Below are positions 8,430-18,319 of a stretch of 64,000 bases of DNA, piece after piece. Position 1 is the stretch's first letter; each line of letters opens with the position of its first letter. Position numbers and translations under genes: made by a program. The stretch lies in assembly GCF_009935865.1 (NCBI RefSeq), contig NZ_QWEL01000004.1, positions 62,001 through 126,000 of the forward strand, read 5' to 3'. Below the pieces are notes generated by a model. It made no database searches. It was not told the DNA's origin and saw nothing but the letters and a program-made list of their open reading frames with translations. Source of the DNA: Odoribacter sp. Z80. Lineage in GTDB: Bacteria; Bacteroidota; Bacteroidia; Bacteroidales; Marinifilaceae.

Positions 8430-10505
8430 TCATTTTTCCTCGCTTCGGAAGGTAGAAGCCGGTAATCCCTCCCCGTTTATCAGATTTCCCGTCGAATAAG
8501 CTTGCCATCCATAACGGACTTCACACGGATTTTTAACCTGCGGAGCATAAACCCTGATCACATCTCCCGCGACTTCTGCCCGTGCAGGATAAAATATACC
8601 TTCCTTACCCGCCAATTCAAAAGAACGTAACGGTTCACCATCCGCAGTTTTCATGCCTTCTGCATTTTCAAAACTTACATAAGCCATGCCCTTTTTAAAT
8701 TCAACACCTGTAAACATCGGTCCCGCTTTCACCACATGCCCGAAATGGTAAGTATCTTTCAAGGCCAGACGGGCTAAACGTTCCCCCACCTCCTGCTTCT
8801 GCACCGGATGAACATCCGTGGGATGACCGATATCACTGGTTACTGCTATACCGCTATGTTCCACCAGCTCAGCCAAACGGCGCTGACTATCCCTGAAATG
8901 AGGCCAGCTCGGCCGGTTTAAACTTGAAAGCTGAACAAAATAAAAAGGCATCTCCTTTCCCCAGATATTCCTCCAGCTTTCTACCAACACCGGAAAAATA
9001 GCCTCATGAAGTTCTACATTATGAGCGTTCGATTCACCCTGATACCAGATTACCCCTCTGATGGGAAAGCCGGCCACCGGACGTACGCCAGCTTCATACA
9101 AATAACAAGGTTCGTAAGGATGCCGTTGCAAAGCTGTCCGGGCATTCTGAATGTTTAAAGCAGCACGGCCCCTTACCCAGTCCTGAAGCATATCATTATT
9201 CTTCCAATCATACAAAATATCCACCAGCTGATGATTAAATTCTAATGAATGCCGGTCTATAAATGCTTCTGCCGGAGCTCCGCCCACAGCATTACAAATC
9301 AACCCCACCGGCACTTTCAGACTATCTGACAACATACGCCCGAAATGAAAAGCAACAGCCGAGAAATCGGCAACCCTATCCTCCTCAGGCAAACTCCACG
9401 AAGCAGGCAAATAATATTCCAGCCTATTCACAGCCGCCAAAGCAGCAGAATCCCAGGCCACCGCATCCGTATATACCCTCGGTTTCATATCAAACAAACG
9501 CACCTGAACCTCTGTGCCTTTTTCCCTCCAATATTTTCCCCGGGCAGACTGTTTGATCATAAAGGCCATGTTGGACTGTCCGGAACAAATCCACACTTCC
9601 CCTACCAACACATCCTTAAAAATCAATTCCCTGCTGGAAGCAGAGACCTTCAACTCATAAGGCCCTCCGGCCCGTAAATCCTTTAAAGTCACTTCCCAGC
9701 GACCAGCAGCATCGGCTTCCCCACCCCGTCTTTGTTTACCCAACTGCACCATCACCTTCTCACCCGCATCAGCCCTACCGCTAATCTTCAGCTCCGGTCC
9801 CCGCTGCAACACCATATGGTCACTGTAAACAGGAGACATTTGTAATCCGCCAAAATCTCCGGTAATGGCAGAATAAACTGTGCGGGCCAAAATAGAGGTC
9901 CCTTCCGCATCCGGATGTAAAGCATCCGGCAACAGCTCCGGACGGCAATACAACTCCTCCTGTAAATCAATCAACCCTACCCGGGCATCCGCTGCCACCT
10001 TTTCAATGGCATGCTGAATCTGCTCATACCAATCTCTTGTCCCCGATTTAAAACGGTGGTGACGATGAGAAATAGGAGACATCCGGCATATCCAAATCTG
10101 ACAACGGGGATTTACCGAACGGAATGAATCAATAAGAGCCAGATAATCAGATATAAACTCGTCCCGGTAGTTCGGCCAGTTACGCGGGTCCGTATCGTTC
10201 AATCCCAAATGAATAATAACCCTGTCACCAGCAAACTCCAACGCTTTCTTAAATTCAGGCTGCCAGATGTAAGGACGATGGCCCTTGTTCAATAAAGTGG
10301 CACCGGATTTACCAAAATTAGCGACTTCATATCCATCTCCCAGCATCCGGGCCAATTGAGCCGGATAACAGTTTTTTTCCCGTTCGGGCAAAGTATAACC
10401 ATAAGTCACACTGTTCCCCACACAAGCCACTTTTATCCGTTGTGCAAATGCCCCTTCAACAAATAGAGACAACACATACACCAAAATAAATAATCTCATT
10501 TCCAA
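8430..10505 (-). CDS. Secreted SGNH hydrolase fused to sialate O-acetylesterase
   Basis: The 691-aa protein starts with a Sec signal peptide (about residues 1-21, ending in GAFA). Residues of about 24-215 form an SGNH/GDSL hydrolase with the nucleophile motif GNSVTYGYT and the catalytic DALHPD near the end. The remainder is a sialate O-acetylesterase (SASA) domain with SGQSNMAF, WYQGESNA and a late HPTDVHPVQK segment. Such enzymes remove O-acetyl groups from sialic acids on mucin glycans so that sialidases and the lyase can act. It is the last gene of the nan-type operon, 4 bases after the 2-epimerase gene. Both domains keep their catalytic motifs, so a two-site esterase is expected. Location is periplasm or outside the cell. 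Confidence 0.9.
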   Translation of the reverse strand: MEMRLFILVYVLSLFVEGAFAQRIKVACVGNSVTYGYTLPEREKNCYPAQLARMLGDGYEVANFGKSGATLLNKGHRPYIWQPEFKKALEFAGDRVIIHLGLNDTDPRNWPNYRDEFISDYLALIDSFRSVNPRCQIWICRMSPISHRHHRFKSGTRDWYEQIQHAIEKVAADARVGLIDLQEELYCRPELLPDALHPDAEGTSILARTVYSAITGDFGGLQMSPVYSDHMVLQRGPELKISGRADAGEKVMVQLGKQRRGGEADAAGRWEVTLKDLRAGGPYELKVSASSRELIFKDVLVGEVWICSGQSNMAFMIKQSARGKYWREKGTEVQVRLFDMKPRVYTDAVAWDSAALAAVNRLEYYLPASWSLPEEDRVADFSAVAFHFGRMLSDSLKVPVGLICNAVGGAPAEAFIDRHSLEFNHQLVDILYDWKNNDMLQDWVRGRAALNIQNARTALQRHPYEPCYLYEAGVRPVAGFPIRGVIWYQGESNAHNVELHEAIFPVLVESWRNIWGKEMPFYFVQLSSLNRPSWPHFRDSQRRLAELVEHSGIAVTSDIGHPTDVHPVQKQEVGERLARLALKDTYHFGHVVKAGPMFTGVEFKKGMAYVSFENAEGMKTADGEPLRSFELAGKEGIFYPARAEVAGDVIRVYAPQVKNPCEVRYGWQAYSTGNLINGEGLPASTFRSEEK

Positions 10506-10509
10506 ATAG

Positions 10510-11694
10510 TTATCTTAACTTCTCCAATATTTGCCAACATTGATAAAGGCCACGGGGCACATGAAAACATCCTTTCCATTTTCCTCCCTTCAAAGGAAGT
10601 AACACCTCTCCCCGACGGTTGAGATAACCGAACCATTCCGGATATTGAGGATCAGCAAAATGCGTCCAGACATAATCATGCACTTTTTCAAACCAGGACA
10701 GACACTCCCGGGAACCGGTCAGTTGATAACCTTTGAGCATAGAAATCAAAGTCTCTATATGCACCCACCACAATTTTTGGTCCCACTCCAATTGCTGCAC
10801 CGGATGTCCCAAACGGTCCATAAAGTAAAAAATACCGCCGAACTCATTATCCCAGCCATATTCCACCTCTTTCAAAGCAATCGCCACAGCTTTCTCTATC
10901 AAATCTTTACGATTCAAACGAACTCCCAAATCCATAATAAACCACATCGCCTCAATCGCATGTCCCGGATTTAAACAACGACCATCAAAATTATCTACCA
11001 ATTCTCCCTCCGAAGAAACATGCTCCACTATCAACCCCAATTCCGGCCGGTAGAAAACATCCATCACTTCATGTATACAAGTATCAATTGTCTTTGCCAG
11101 AAATTCTTCATCCAGCAAAGGCTCTATTTCCAGCGCCAGATTACATAAAATCATAGGCAAAGCAAAACTTTTCATATTTCGGGTCCCCGGTACCGCCTTA
11201 TTCCACTTGCCTTTCGGATTTGCCACTTTGGAAAGGATTATATCAAAGGTTTTCCGCGCAATCTCCGCATACTCCGCATTCCCCGTAGCCATACTCAGTT
11301 GTCCGAAAGCCATCGTCGCAAAAGTATAAGAAAATATATTGTACGGTTCCACCAAAGGCTTCCCCTCTTCAGTTAACGCAAAATACCAGTTCAGATTTCC
11401 GTCATGCCCGAATTTCTTCATAAACTCAGCTCCCTGAACAGCACAATCCAACCATTCCCGGCGTTTCTCTACTTTATTGTACAACATAGAAAACATCCAG
11501 ATCTCACGTCCCTGCAGCCAGATGAATTTATCCCGGTCAAAAACATTTCCTTCACGATCCAGACAAGTATAGTAACCACCATGCACTTTGTCCTGTGACT
11601 TTTCCAACCAGAACGGAAGCACACGATCTAACAACTCACTTTTATACTGTTCTGCTAATTTACCAAAATCAACCATCTCAAATAACTTTATCAA
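10510..11694 (-). CDS. nanE: AGE-family N-acylglucosamine 2-epimerase (ManNAc to GlcNAc)
   Basis: A 394-aa (alpha/alpha)6-barrel protein of the renin-binding-protein/AGE family. Visible signatures are WLQGREIWMF near residue 39, LNPGHAIEAMW (active-site His) near 236, the GGIFYFMDR segment and LWWVHIETL. In Bacteroides an AGE-type epimerase of this family takes the place of NanE and turns ManNAc from the lyase into GlcNAc. The start overlaps the stop of the kelch mutarotase gene by 4 bases, which implies translational coupling, and the esterase follows after 4 bases. No signal peptide, so cytoplasmic. Confidence 0.9.
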   Translation of the reverse strand: MIKLFEMVDFGKLAEQYKSELLDRVLPFWLEKSQDKVHGGYYTCLDREGNVFDRDKFIWLQGREIWMFSMLYNKVEKRREWLDCAVQGAEFMKKFGHDGNLNWYFALTEEGKPLVEPYNIFSYTFATMAFGQLSMATGNAEYAEIARKTFDIILSKVANPKGKWNKAVPGTRNMKSFALPMILCNLALEIEPLLDEEFLAKTIDTCIHEVMDVFYRPELGLIVEHVSSEGELVDNFDGRCLNPGHAIEAMWFIMDLGVRLNRKDLIEKAVAIALKEVEYGWDNEFGGIFYFMDRLGHPVQQLEWDQKLWWVHIETLISMLKGYQLTGSRECLSWFEKVHDYVWTHFADPQYPEWFGYLNRRGEVLLPLKGGKWKGCFHVPRGLYQCWQILEKLR

Positions 11695-12923
11695 TTCATA
11701 TTTCCAATTAACATATAAGCATCCGCCGAACGGATTCCCGGCTTGGTTTCACCATTAACAATCACCAATCTGTTTTTATACCATACCATAACCGCACCGG
11801 CACGGGCAACCTCCTCCCAATCGCCTAAACTGGTCCATTCTCCGGTTTCCGGTCTGAACAACAACAAACGGCGGTTGAATCTATACCAGTCAGGTTCATG
11901 CTTCATATACATGCTCTGCTCCTGTTTCAAACGTTCCGCCACCTCCTGCAGTCCCAATCCTGCAGCTTTCCTTTGCAGCAAAGCATTATCGACTGCAGCC
12001 TTGAAAATGGCATAATCCACACCGCCCTGAAAAACTACAATCTCATCATCCAGAACAAGACCTGCCGCACCAACCAACCCCCTGGAGCCTTTCCCATCCT
12101 CCGGCATAATCTCCCCTGCTTCGCTCCATTTACCATCTGCCGGATTGTAAACCAAACCATCCGTCGCAACTACACTTTCCCGGTCTCCGGCAACAGGCTG
12201 AAAACCTCCCATCAGATAAAATTTTTGCTTTACAACAGCCGCAACAGGCTGCAACCGGACAGGTCCCGGATAAACAGGCAATTCACTCCACGCCTGCGCT
12301 CCCACCCCCTCCAGCACAAAACACCGTTTTCCCGGCATACCGTCTATATTTCCACCCGCCACATAAATATTTTTACCATCTGTGGCAGCAGCCAGATTAT
12401 CCATTGCAACGGGCAAACCGGGTAAATCTCTTACAATAACAACTGAATGCCCCGCATCCCAGTTCAACAGCCAGACATCATTCAAAACCTGATCCCGGTT
12501 ACAACCGCCGATACAAACAATTCCTTCCGGCAACGTAACACTCGCTCCATTGGCTACTTGTACAGGCAGACGTCCCGCGATCTCCCAGCTTACTTTTTTT
12601 CGTTCCGGATTCCTGAGCACATAAATCTGATCATAATATACTTTCTTTCCGCCATCTGCCGCCGGAAGATCCGGGAAATTACAACCGCCGGCAACCACAA
12701 CAGCATCTTCCAATGTCCCTCCGAATGCAGCAGATACTCCTTCTTTTCTACCCCCTTTTTCAAAAACAACCAGTTCCGGCAACCTGCTTATTTTCACCCG
12801 TCCGTGTCTGTCTTCCCCCTGTTTCTCCAAAGAAGAAACCGAAATTTCAGCCCTACCGGCCGTATAAAGAAACAAAAATATCAGACTGCCGATAACAAAA
12901 TATTTCCTCGCCATAAAAACCAA
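11691..12923 (-). CDS. Kelch-repeat sialic acid mutarotase (NanM-like, cyclically permuted)
   Basis: The 410-aa protein begins with a signal peptide or anchor (residues of about 5-24) and then shows repeated kelch blades with G-G doublets such as VVAGGCNFPD, GIVCIGGCNRD, IYVAGGNIDG, YLMGGFQPVA and IVVFQGGVD. This matches the cyclically permuted mutarotase/N-acetylneuraminate epimerase family, which converts alpha-Neu5Ac released by sialidase into the beta form in the periplasm. It lies between the lyase and the 2-epimerase, the usual context of this family. Epimerase activity itself is inferred from family and context. Confidence 0.85.
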   Translation of the reverse strand: MVFMARKYFVIGSLIFLFLYTAGRAEISVSSLEKQGEDRHGRVKISRLPELVVFEKGGRKEGVSAAFGGTLEDAVVVAGGCNFPDLPAADGGKKVYYDQIYVLRNPERKKVSWEIAGRLPVQVANGASVTLPEGIVCIGGCNRDQVLNDVWLLNWDAGHSVVIVRDLPGLPVAMDNLAAATDGKNIYVAGGNIDGMPGKRCFVLEGVGAQAWSELPVYPGPVRLQPVAAVVKQKFYLMGGFQPVAGDRESVVATDGLVYNPADGKWSEAGEIMPEDGKGSRGLVGAAGLVLDDEIVVFQGGVDYAIFKAAVDNALLQRKAAGLGLQEVAERLKQEQSMYMKHEPDWYRFNRRLLLFRPETGEWTSLGDWEEVARAGAVMVWYKNRLVIVNGETKPGIRSADAYMLIGNMN

Positions 12924-12973
12924 TTACACAAAATCCAAACAAAACACTTGTTTAGCACTCCTTTCACTATCCG

Positions 12974-13026
12974 GCAGAACCTCCGGCGTCAGGATTCATT
13001 CAGATTCCCGCCCCCGAAGGTTCTGC
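12974..13026. repeat. Inverted repeat between nan lyase and kelch genes
   Basis: GCAGAACCT at 12974-12982 pairs perfectly with AGGTTCTGC at 13018-13026, with partly pairing CGG/CCG inside. No T-run follows on the minus strand. It could be an mRNA processing or partial attenuation site in the 121-base gap within the operon. Confidence 0.5.
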
Positions 13027-13044
13027 TTATCTCCCGCTATTCCT

Positions 13045-13962
13045 TTAAAATTTATTGCACCTGTCAAAAAAACGGATGGCTTCCAGCTCAGCTTTCATAG
13101 CTTTCTCTTCATCGTCAGTCATATTCTGGAAAGGCGTCCGGTTCTTTCCTAAATCCAAGCCGATCAGTTTCATAATCCGTTTACCGCCGACAATATTACC
13201 ACGGAAATGACAAATCACATTAATCACTGCCTGTGAAAAATTCTGCAACTCACGAGCTTTCTCAATATCCCCTACCTCCCAAGCGTCTAAAATACCAACC
13301 AGACAACGACCATTATAGTTAGTCGTTCCGCCTATTCCTCCCTGTGCTCCCCCCATTGCCAGACACGGCAATATAGTCTCATCCTGTCCGTGCAGCATAT
13401 CAAACTTGCCATCTTTATACAAACGGCATTGATTATACTCATACAAACTCTCATAGGTATATTTGATGCCCGCAAAATTCGGAATTCTCCCGTCTACAGC
13501 CTCCAAAAAAGCCGGCATAGGCAAATAAGCATTATTAAAGGCCGGAATATGATAATAATAAAAAGGCAATTGAGGTGCCCCGGAAGCTATTTCCTCACAA
13601 TACTTCACCAATTCTTCCACCCGGTTGATTTTTGGAAAAGGTGTTGCCATAGCTCCGATTCCCCATGCTCCGATTTTCTGAGCATGAGCAGCCAGGTTAC
13701 GGCTCATCTTAACACAGGTAGACCCTACATGGACAATGACCTTGAAACCCTGAGGCGCAGCAGCAACCCACTCTTCTGCCAATTTCATCCGCTCCTCCTC
13801 TGTCAACATATAACCTTCCCCCGAAGAACCATTGATAAACACACCCTTCAAACCGTTTTTTGCCAACATATCAGCATACGCACCGATAGGTTCATAATTG
13901 ACTTCACCATTCTCTTTGAAAGGAGTAAAAGGAGCGTCAATCAATCCTTTAATTTTTTCCAT
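13045..13962 (-). CDS. nanL: N-acetylneuraminate lyase
   Basis: A 305-aa class I aldolase of the DHDPS/NAL family that splits Neu5Ac into ManNAc and pyruvate. Seen are the GSSGEGYMLTEEER segment (GxxGE substrate-carboxylate motif), YYYHIPAFN with the conserved Tyr, and GIKYTYESLYEY with the Schiff-base Lys. The sequence is clearly the NAL branch and differs from dapA in this window (24748-25638). It is the first gene of a minus-strand operon followed by kelch mutarotase, 2-epimerase and acetylesterase. I see no sialic acid transporter or sialidase within the window. Confidence 0.93.
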   Translation of the reverse strand: MEKIKGLIDAPFTPFKENGEVNYEPIGAYADMLAKNGLKGVFINGSSGEGYMLTEEERMKLAEEWVAAAPQGFKVIVHVGSTCVKMSRNLAAHAQKIGAWGIGAMATPFPKINRVEELVKYCEEIASGAPQLPFYYYHIPAFNNAYLPMPAFLEAVDGRIPNFAGIKYTYESLYEYNQCRLYKDGKFDMLHGQDETILPCLAMGGAQGGIGGTTNYNGRCLVGILDAWEVGDIEKARELQNFSQAVINVICHFRGNIVGGKRIMKLIGLDLGKNRTPFQNMTDDEEKAMKAELEAIRFFDRCNKF

Positions 13963-14186
13963 TCTGTTTTTTTATTTATATGATAAATAGCTTGAATCGT
14001 AAGGACGAAATAAAACAGATATTCCTAATAAAACAAATAATCTTATTAAAATATTTTAACAAAAAGCTGTATCAGGCAATCATCATAATCTCTGTCTTCA
14101 AGTTTGTCTGTTCAGAATATTCTGTATATATTGCCGGACAATTTCTGGAACATCATGCAATATAATACATTATTTCATACAGTGTC

Positions 14187-16475
14187 ATGAAACACAAATC
14201 CTTTCTTTTATCACTGATTTTTTCAATTGTTATTCTTTCCAGCCAGGCACAACAGTCCAAACACCCGGTAGACTACGTGAATCCGCTGATGGGCACCGAT
14301 TCCAAAATCTCGCTTTCAAACGGAAACACTTATCCCGCCATCGCCCTGCCCTGGGGGATGAATTTCTGGATACCGCAAACCGGAAAAATGGGCGATGGAT
14401 GGGCCTATACATACGACTCGGATAAAATACGTGGCTTTAAGCAAACCCACCAACCCAGCCCATGGATAAATGACTACGGACAGTTCTCTCTCATGCCCAT
14501 GACCGGCGACCTGAAAATAGACCAGGACCAACGGGCTTCCTGGTTCTCGCACAAAGCCGAAAAAGCAATGCCCTATTATTACAGCGTCTACTTGTCCGAA
14601 TACAACCTCACTACTGAAATCACACCCACAGAACGATGCGCCTGTTTTCGCTTCACTTTTCCCGAAACAGAAAAGGCATACGTAGTAGTAGATGCTTTTG
14701 ACCAGGGATCGTATATCAAAATTATTCCCGAAGAAAATAAAATCATAGGCTATACAACCCGCAACAGCGGCGGCGTACCGGACAACTTCCGCAACTATTT
14801 TGTCATTGTATTCGACAAACCTTTCACTTTCCATAAAGTATGGAAAGACTATCACACGGTAGACCAACACCTTGAATTGCAGGCCAACCATGTAGGTGCC
14901 GCCATTGGATTTGCCACTCAAAAAGGCGAGCAGGTACATGCCCGCGTAGCCTCCTCATTTATCAGCCCCGGACAAGCCGAAGTAAACCTTCAGGAAATAG
15001 ACCGGAAAAGCTTCGACAACATCAAAGAAACCGGACGCAAGATATGGAACGAAGTACTGGGACGCATCCGGATAGAAGACAACAACATCGACCGCCTGCG
15101 TACTTTCTATTCCTGCATGTACCGGTCGGTGCTCTTCCCCCGCATGTTACACGAAATAAACGACCGGGGTGAAATCATGCACTACAGCCCTTACAACGGC
15201 CAGGTACTGCCGGGCTATATGTTCACCGATACTGGTTTCTGGGACACTTTCCGCTGTCTCTTCCCTTTCATCAACCTGGTGTTTCCCTCCATGGGTGAAA
15301 AAATGCAGGAAGGGTTGCTGAATGCTTACCTCGAAAGCGGTTTCTTCCCCGAATGGGCCAGCCCCGGCCACCGCAACTGCATGGTAGGCAACAACTCCGC
15401 CTCTGTGATAGCCGACGCCTTCATGAAGGACATCACCAAAGCCGATGCACAAAAAATGTATGAAGGCTTGCTGCATGGAGCCAACAGCGTACACCCACAA
15501 GTACCCAGCACAGGACGCTACGGTCACGAATACTACAACAAACTGGGATATATACCTTATGACGTAAAAGTCAACGAAAATGTGGCCCGCACACTGGAAT
15601 ATGCTTACAATGATTGGTGCATTTACCGCATGGGGCAGAAACTGGGCCGTCCTGCCGAAGAGCTGGAACCCTATAAGAAGAGAAGCCAGAACTACCGCAA
15701 CGTATTCGACCCGGAAACCAAACTGATGCGCGGACGAAATGCCAACGGCAAATTCCAGGCTCCTTTCAATCCGTTCAAGTGGGGCGACGCCTTCACCGAA
15801 GGAAACAGCTGGCACTACACGTGGTCCGTATTTCACGACGTACAAGGACTGATTGACCTGATGGGAGGCCGGCAGACCTTTATCGGTATGCTCGACTCCG
15901 TATTCTCCCTGCCACCTGTTTTCGACGACAGCTACTACGGCAGTGTCATTCACGAAATCCGCGAAATGGAAATCGCCAATATGGGCAATTACGCACACGG
16001 CAACCAGCCCATCCAACATATGATTTACCTTTACAACTATGCAGGAGAACCCTGGAAAGCACAATACTGGTTACGCGAAACCATGAACCGCCTCTATCTG
16101 CCCACACCCGACGGCTATTGCGGCGACGAAGACAACGGCCAGACCTCAGCATGGTACGTATTCACCGCCCTCGGGTTCTATCCGGTATGTCCGGGAAGCA
16201 ATCAGTATGTACTGGGAGCCCCTTACTTCAAGAAAATAACATTACAATTGGAAAACGGCAAGAAATTAGAAATTTCCGCACCAAAGAACAGCGATGAAAA
16301 CCGGTACATCCGCTCCCTGAACTATAACGGGAAAAACTATACCAGGAACTACTTCGATCATTTCAAACTGCTAAAAGGCGGCAGAATAACCTACGACATG
16401 GATAACCGTCCCAATAAAGACAGAGGTGTGAAAGCAAGTGACTTCCCGTATTCTTTTTCTAACAACACGCAATAA
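14187..16475 (+). CDS. GH92 family alpha-mannosidase, catalytic-acid Glu replaced by Gln
   Basis: The 762-aa secreted glycosidase has a signal peptide (about residues 1-21) and the GH92 signatures VDYVNPLMGTDS, NGNTYPAIALPWGMN, TDTGFWDTFRCLFP, ASPGHRNCMVGNNSA and GQTSAWYVFTALGFYPV. GH92 enzymes are calcium-dependent inverting exo-alpha-mannosidases that trim N-glycan or yeast mannan. The motif usually read HGNEP, carrying the general-acid Glu, is HGNQP here (Gln at residue 607, codon 16005-16007). From memory, the same Glu-to-Gln change marks the GH92 enzyme that removes mannose-1-phosphate caps from mannose, where no leaving-group acid is needed. The gene is divergent from the sialic acid operon, with a 224-base gap, so host-glycan use is a likely shared theme. 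Confidence 0.93.
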   Translation: MKHKSFLLSLIFSIVILSSQAQQSKHPVDYVNPLMGTDSKISLSNGNTYPAIALPWGMNFWIPQTGKMGDGWAYTYDSDKIRGFKQTHQPSPWINDYGQFSLMPMTGDLKIDQDQRASWFSHKAEKAMPYYYSVYLSEYNLTTEITPTERCACFRFTFPETEKAYVVVDAFDQGSYIKIIPEENKIIGYTTRNSGGVPDNFRNYFVIVFDKPFTFHKVWKDYHTVDQHLELQANHVGAAIGFATQKGEQVHARVASSFISPGQAEVNLQEIDRKSFDNIKETGRKIWNEVLGRIRIEDNNIDRLRTFYSCMYRSVLFPRMLHEINDRGEIMHYSPYNGQVLPGYMFTDTGFWDTFRCLFPFINLVFPSMGEKMQEGLLNAYLESGFFPEWASPGHRNCMVGNNSASVIADAFMKDITKADAQKMYEGLLHGANSVHPQVPSTGRYGHEYYNKLGYIPYDVKVNENVARTLEYAYNDWCIYRMGQKLGRPAEELEPYKKRSQNYRNVFDPETKLMRGRNANGKFQAPFNPFKWGDAFTEGNSWHYTWSVFHDVQGLIDLMGGRQTFIGMLDSVFSLPPVFDDSYYGSVIHEIREMEIANMGNYAHGNQPIQHMIYLYNYAGEPWKAQYWLRETMNRLYLPTPDGYCGDEDNGQTSAWYVFTALGFYPVCPGSNQYVLGAPYFKKITLQLENGKKLEISAPKNSDENRYIRSLNYNGKNYTRNYFDHFKLLKGGRITYDMDNRPNKDRGVKASDFPYSFSNNTQ

Positions 16476-16610
16476 GCGACAGAAACGCTGCCAATGATTC
16501 AAACTTACTGTCCTCTAAAAAAACAATAAGATTTTCTATTTTGAATAGTTATTATTTACTTTGCAACGTTTTTTAAACCTAAACGGCTGTCTGAATTAAA
16601 TTAGAGCAAG

Positions 16611-17234
16611 ATGGATATAACACAACATCCGGAAAAAACATTCTACCGCAAAGATGAATACTTTGACAATGAACGCACCGAAAAACTAAGCTATCACTAC
16701 AAAGAAATCATTAAATTATTAGGGGAAAATGTAGAAAGAGAAGGACTGTTACAGACTCCGTTGCGGGTAGCCAAAGCCATGCAATTCATGACCCAGGGAT
16801 ATGGGCAGAATCCGGAAGAAATCCTGCAATCTGCTCTTTTTAAGGAAGACTACCGGCAGATGGTCATTGTCAAAGACATCGAAATATATTCCCTGTGTGA
16901 ACATCACATGCTTCCCTTTGTCGGCAGAGCCCATGTTGCCTACATACCCAACGGATATATTACCGGCCTCAGTAAAATTGCCCGTGTTGTAGATGCGTAT
17001 GCCCGCCGTTTACAGGTACAGGAACGGCTGACCCAGCAAATAAAGAACTGCATCCAAAATACCTTACACCCCTTAGGAGTAGCTGTTGTCATTGAAGCTC
17101 AGCACTTATGCATGATGATGCGGGGAGTACAAAAACAAAACTCCGTAACAACGACTTCTGATTTCAGTGGCGCATTCGAAAAATTAGCCACGAGAGAAGA
17201 ATTTATCCGCCTGATCAGTACAAAATTGAGATAA
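16611..17234 (+). CDS. folE: GTP cyclohydrolase I
   Basis: This 207-aa enzyme opens GTP to give dihydroneopterin triphosphate, the first step of folate synthesis. The zinc ligands and active site are visible in [38 protein letters not shown] and [15 protein letters not shown]. The N-terminal 25 residues are a variable extension. It stands alone, with 135 bases upstream and fabD 60 bases downstream. Confidence 0.97.
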   Translation: MDITQHPEKTFYRKDEYFDNERTEKLSYHYKEIIKLLGENVEREGLLQTPLRVAKAMQFMTQGYGQNPEEILQSALFKEDYRQMVIVKDIEIYSLCEHHMLPFVGRAHVAYIPNGYITGLSKIARVVDAYARRLQVQERLTQQIKNCIQNTLHPLGVAVVIEAQHLCMMMRGVQKQNSVTTTSDFSGAFEKLATREEFIRLISTKLR

Positions 17235-17294
17235 ATAGCACAAGACAATCATCGGGATGAGATAAAAAATATTTACCTATTAAATAATACTGTT

Positions 17295-18170
17295 ATGAAA
17301 AAAGCATTTGTTTTTCCCGGGCAGGGAGCACAATTTGTAGGAATGGGAAAAGAATTATATGAAACCTCTCCCAAAGCCAAAGAATTATTTGAAAAAGCAA
17401 ACGATATTTTAGGCTTCCGCATCACCGACCTGATGTTTGCAGGCACTGACGAAGACTTGAAGCAAACCAAAGTAACCCAACCGGCCATTTTTCTTCACTC
17501 AGTGATTCTCGCAGACAGCCTGTCGGAAACTCCCGACATGACTGCCGGCCATTCATTAGGAGAATTTTCCGCTTTAGTAGCAGCCAAAGCCCTCTCCTTC
17601 GAAGACGGACTGCGTTTAGTACATGCCCGGGCTTTAGCCATGCAAAAAGCTTGCGAAGCAAATCCTTCGACCATGGCAGCCGTTATTGGTATGCCGGATG
17701 AAACCGTAGAAAAAATATGCCGGGACATAGAAGAAGTTGTCGTTCCGGCAAACTACAACTGTCCGGGACAAATTGTCATCTCAGGAAGCAATGAAGGAAT
17801 TGAAATCGCCTGCCGGAAACTGACAGAAGCCGGAGCCAAAAGAGTGCTCCCCTTAAAAGTAGGAGGAGCTTTCCATTCTCCCCTCATGGAACCTGCCCGC
17901 CAGGAGCTTGAAGCAGCCATCAAAAATACCCGTTTCAATGCTCCCGTTTGTCCGGTTTACCAGAATGTAGACGCAAAACCCTACACCGATCCGCTCAAAA
18001 TCCAGGAAAACCTCATTGCACAATTGACGGCATCTGTCAGATGGACCCAAATCATGAAAAACATGATCGCCGACGGTGCCGGCTCCTTCCTCGAAATCGG
18101 ACCGGGAAAAGTACTCCAGGGCCTGCTGAAAAAAGTGGATGCAGAAATCGAAACTACCGGAATCCAATAA
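17295..18170 (+). CDS. fabD: Malonyl-CoA:ACP transacylase
   Basis: FabD loads malonyl groups from CoA onto acyl carrier protein for fatty acid elongation. The 291-aa sequence has the FPGQGAQFVGMG oxyanion motif, the nucleophile motif GHSLGEFSALVAA with active Ser, and GGAFHSPLM with the catalytic His. It follows folE on the same strand and is closed by a strong terminator. Confidence 0.96.
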   Translation: MKKAFVFPGQGAQFVGMGKELYETSPKAKELFEKANDILGFRITDLMFAGTDEDLKQTKVTQPAIFLHSVILADSLSETPDMTAGHSLGEFSALVAAKALSFEDGLRLVHARALAMQKACEANPSTMAAVIGMPDETVEKICRDIEEVVVPANYNCPGQIVISGSNEGIEIACRKLTEAGAKRVLPLKVGGAFHSPLMEPARQELEAAIKNTRFNAPVCPVYQNVDAKPYTDPLKIQENLIAQLTASVRWTQIMKNMIADGAGSFLEIGPGKVLQGLLKKVDAEIETTGIQ

Positions 18171-18193
18171 TTCCAACCGATAAAAACAATACG

Positions 18194-18234
18194 GAAACCG
18201 CCTGAAAGTCTTTTTTCAAGCGGTTTCTTTTTTC
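18194..18234 (+). terminator. Rho-independent terminator after fabD
   Basis: GAAACCGC (18194-18201) pairs with GCGGTTTC (18220-18227), with extra pairing inside (CTGAAA/TTTCAA), followed by a run of six T. Confidence 0.9.
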
Positions 18235-18319
18235 GCATATTTTTTTGAGTTTTTTATTTTTTCGACACAGCTAATTTTATACCTTTAGTGCGCTATAATG
18301 GATTTTTGTATATTAACCT

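Noticed and set aside
13980-14165. 61-codon plus-strand frame in the nan/GH92 intergenic region
   Set aside because: AT-rich, no motif or promoter of its own; this region is better explained as the divergent control region.
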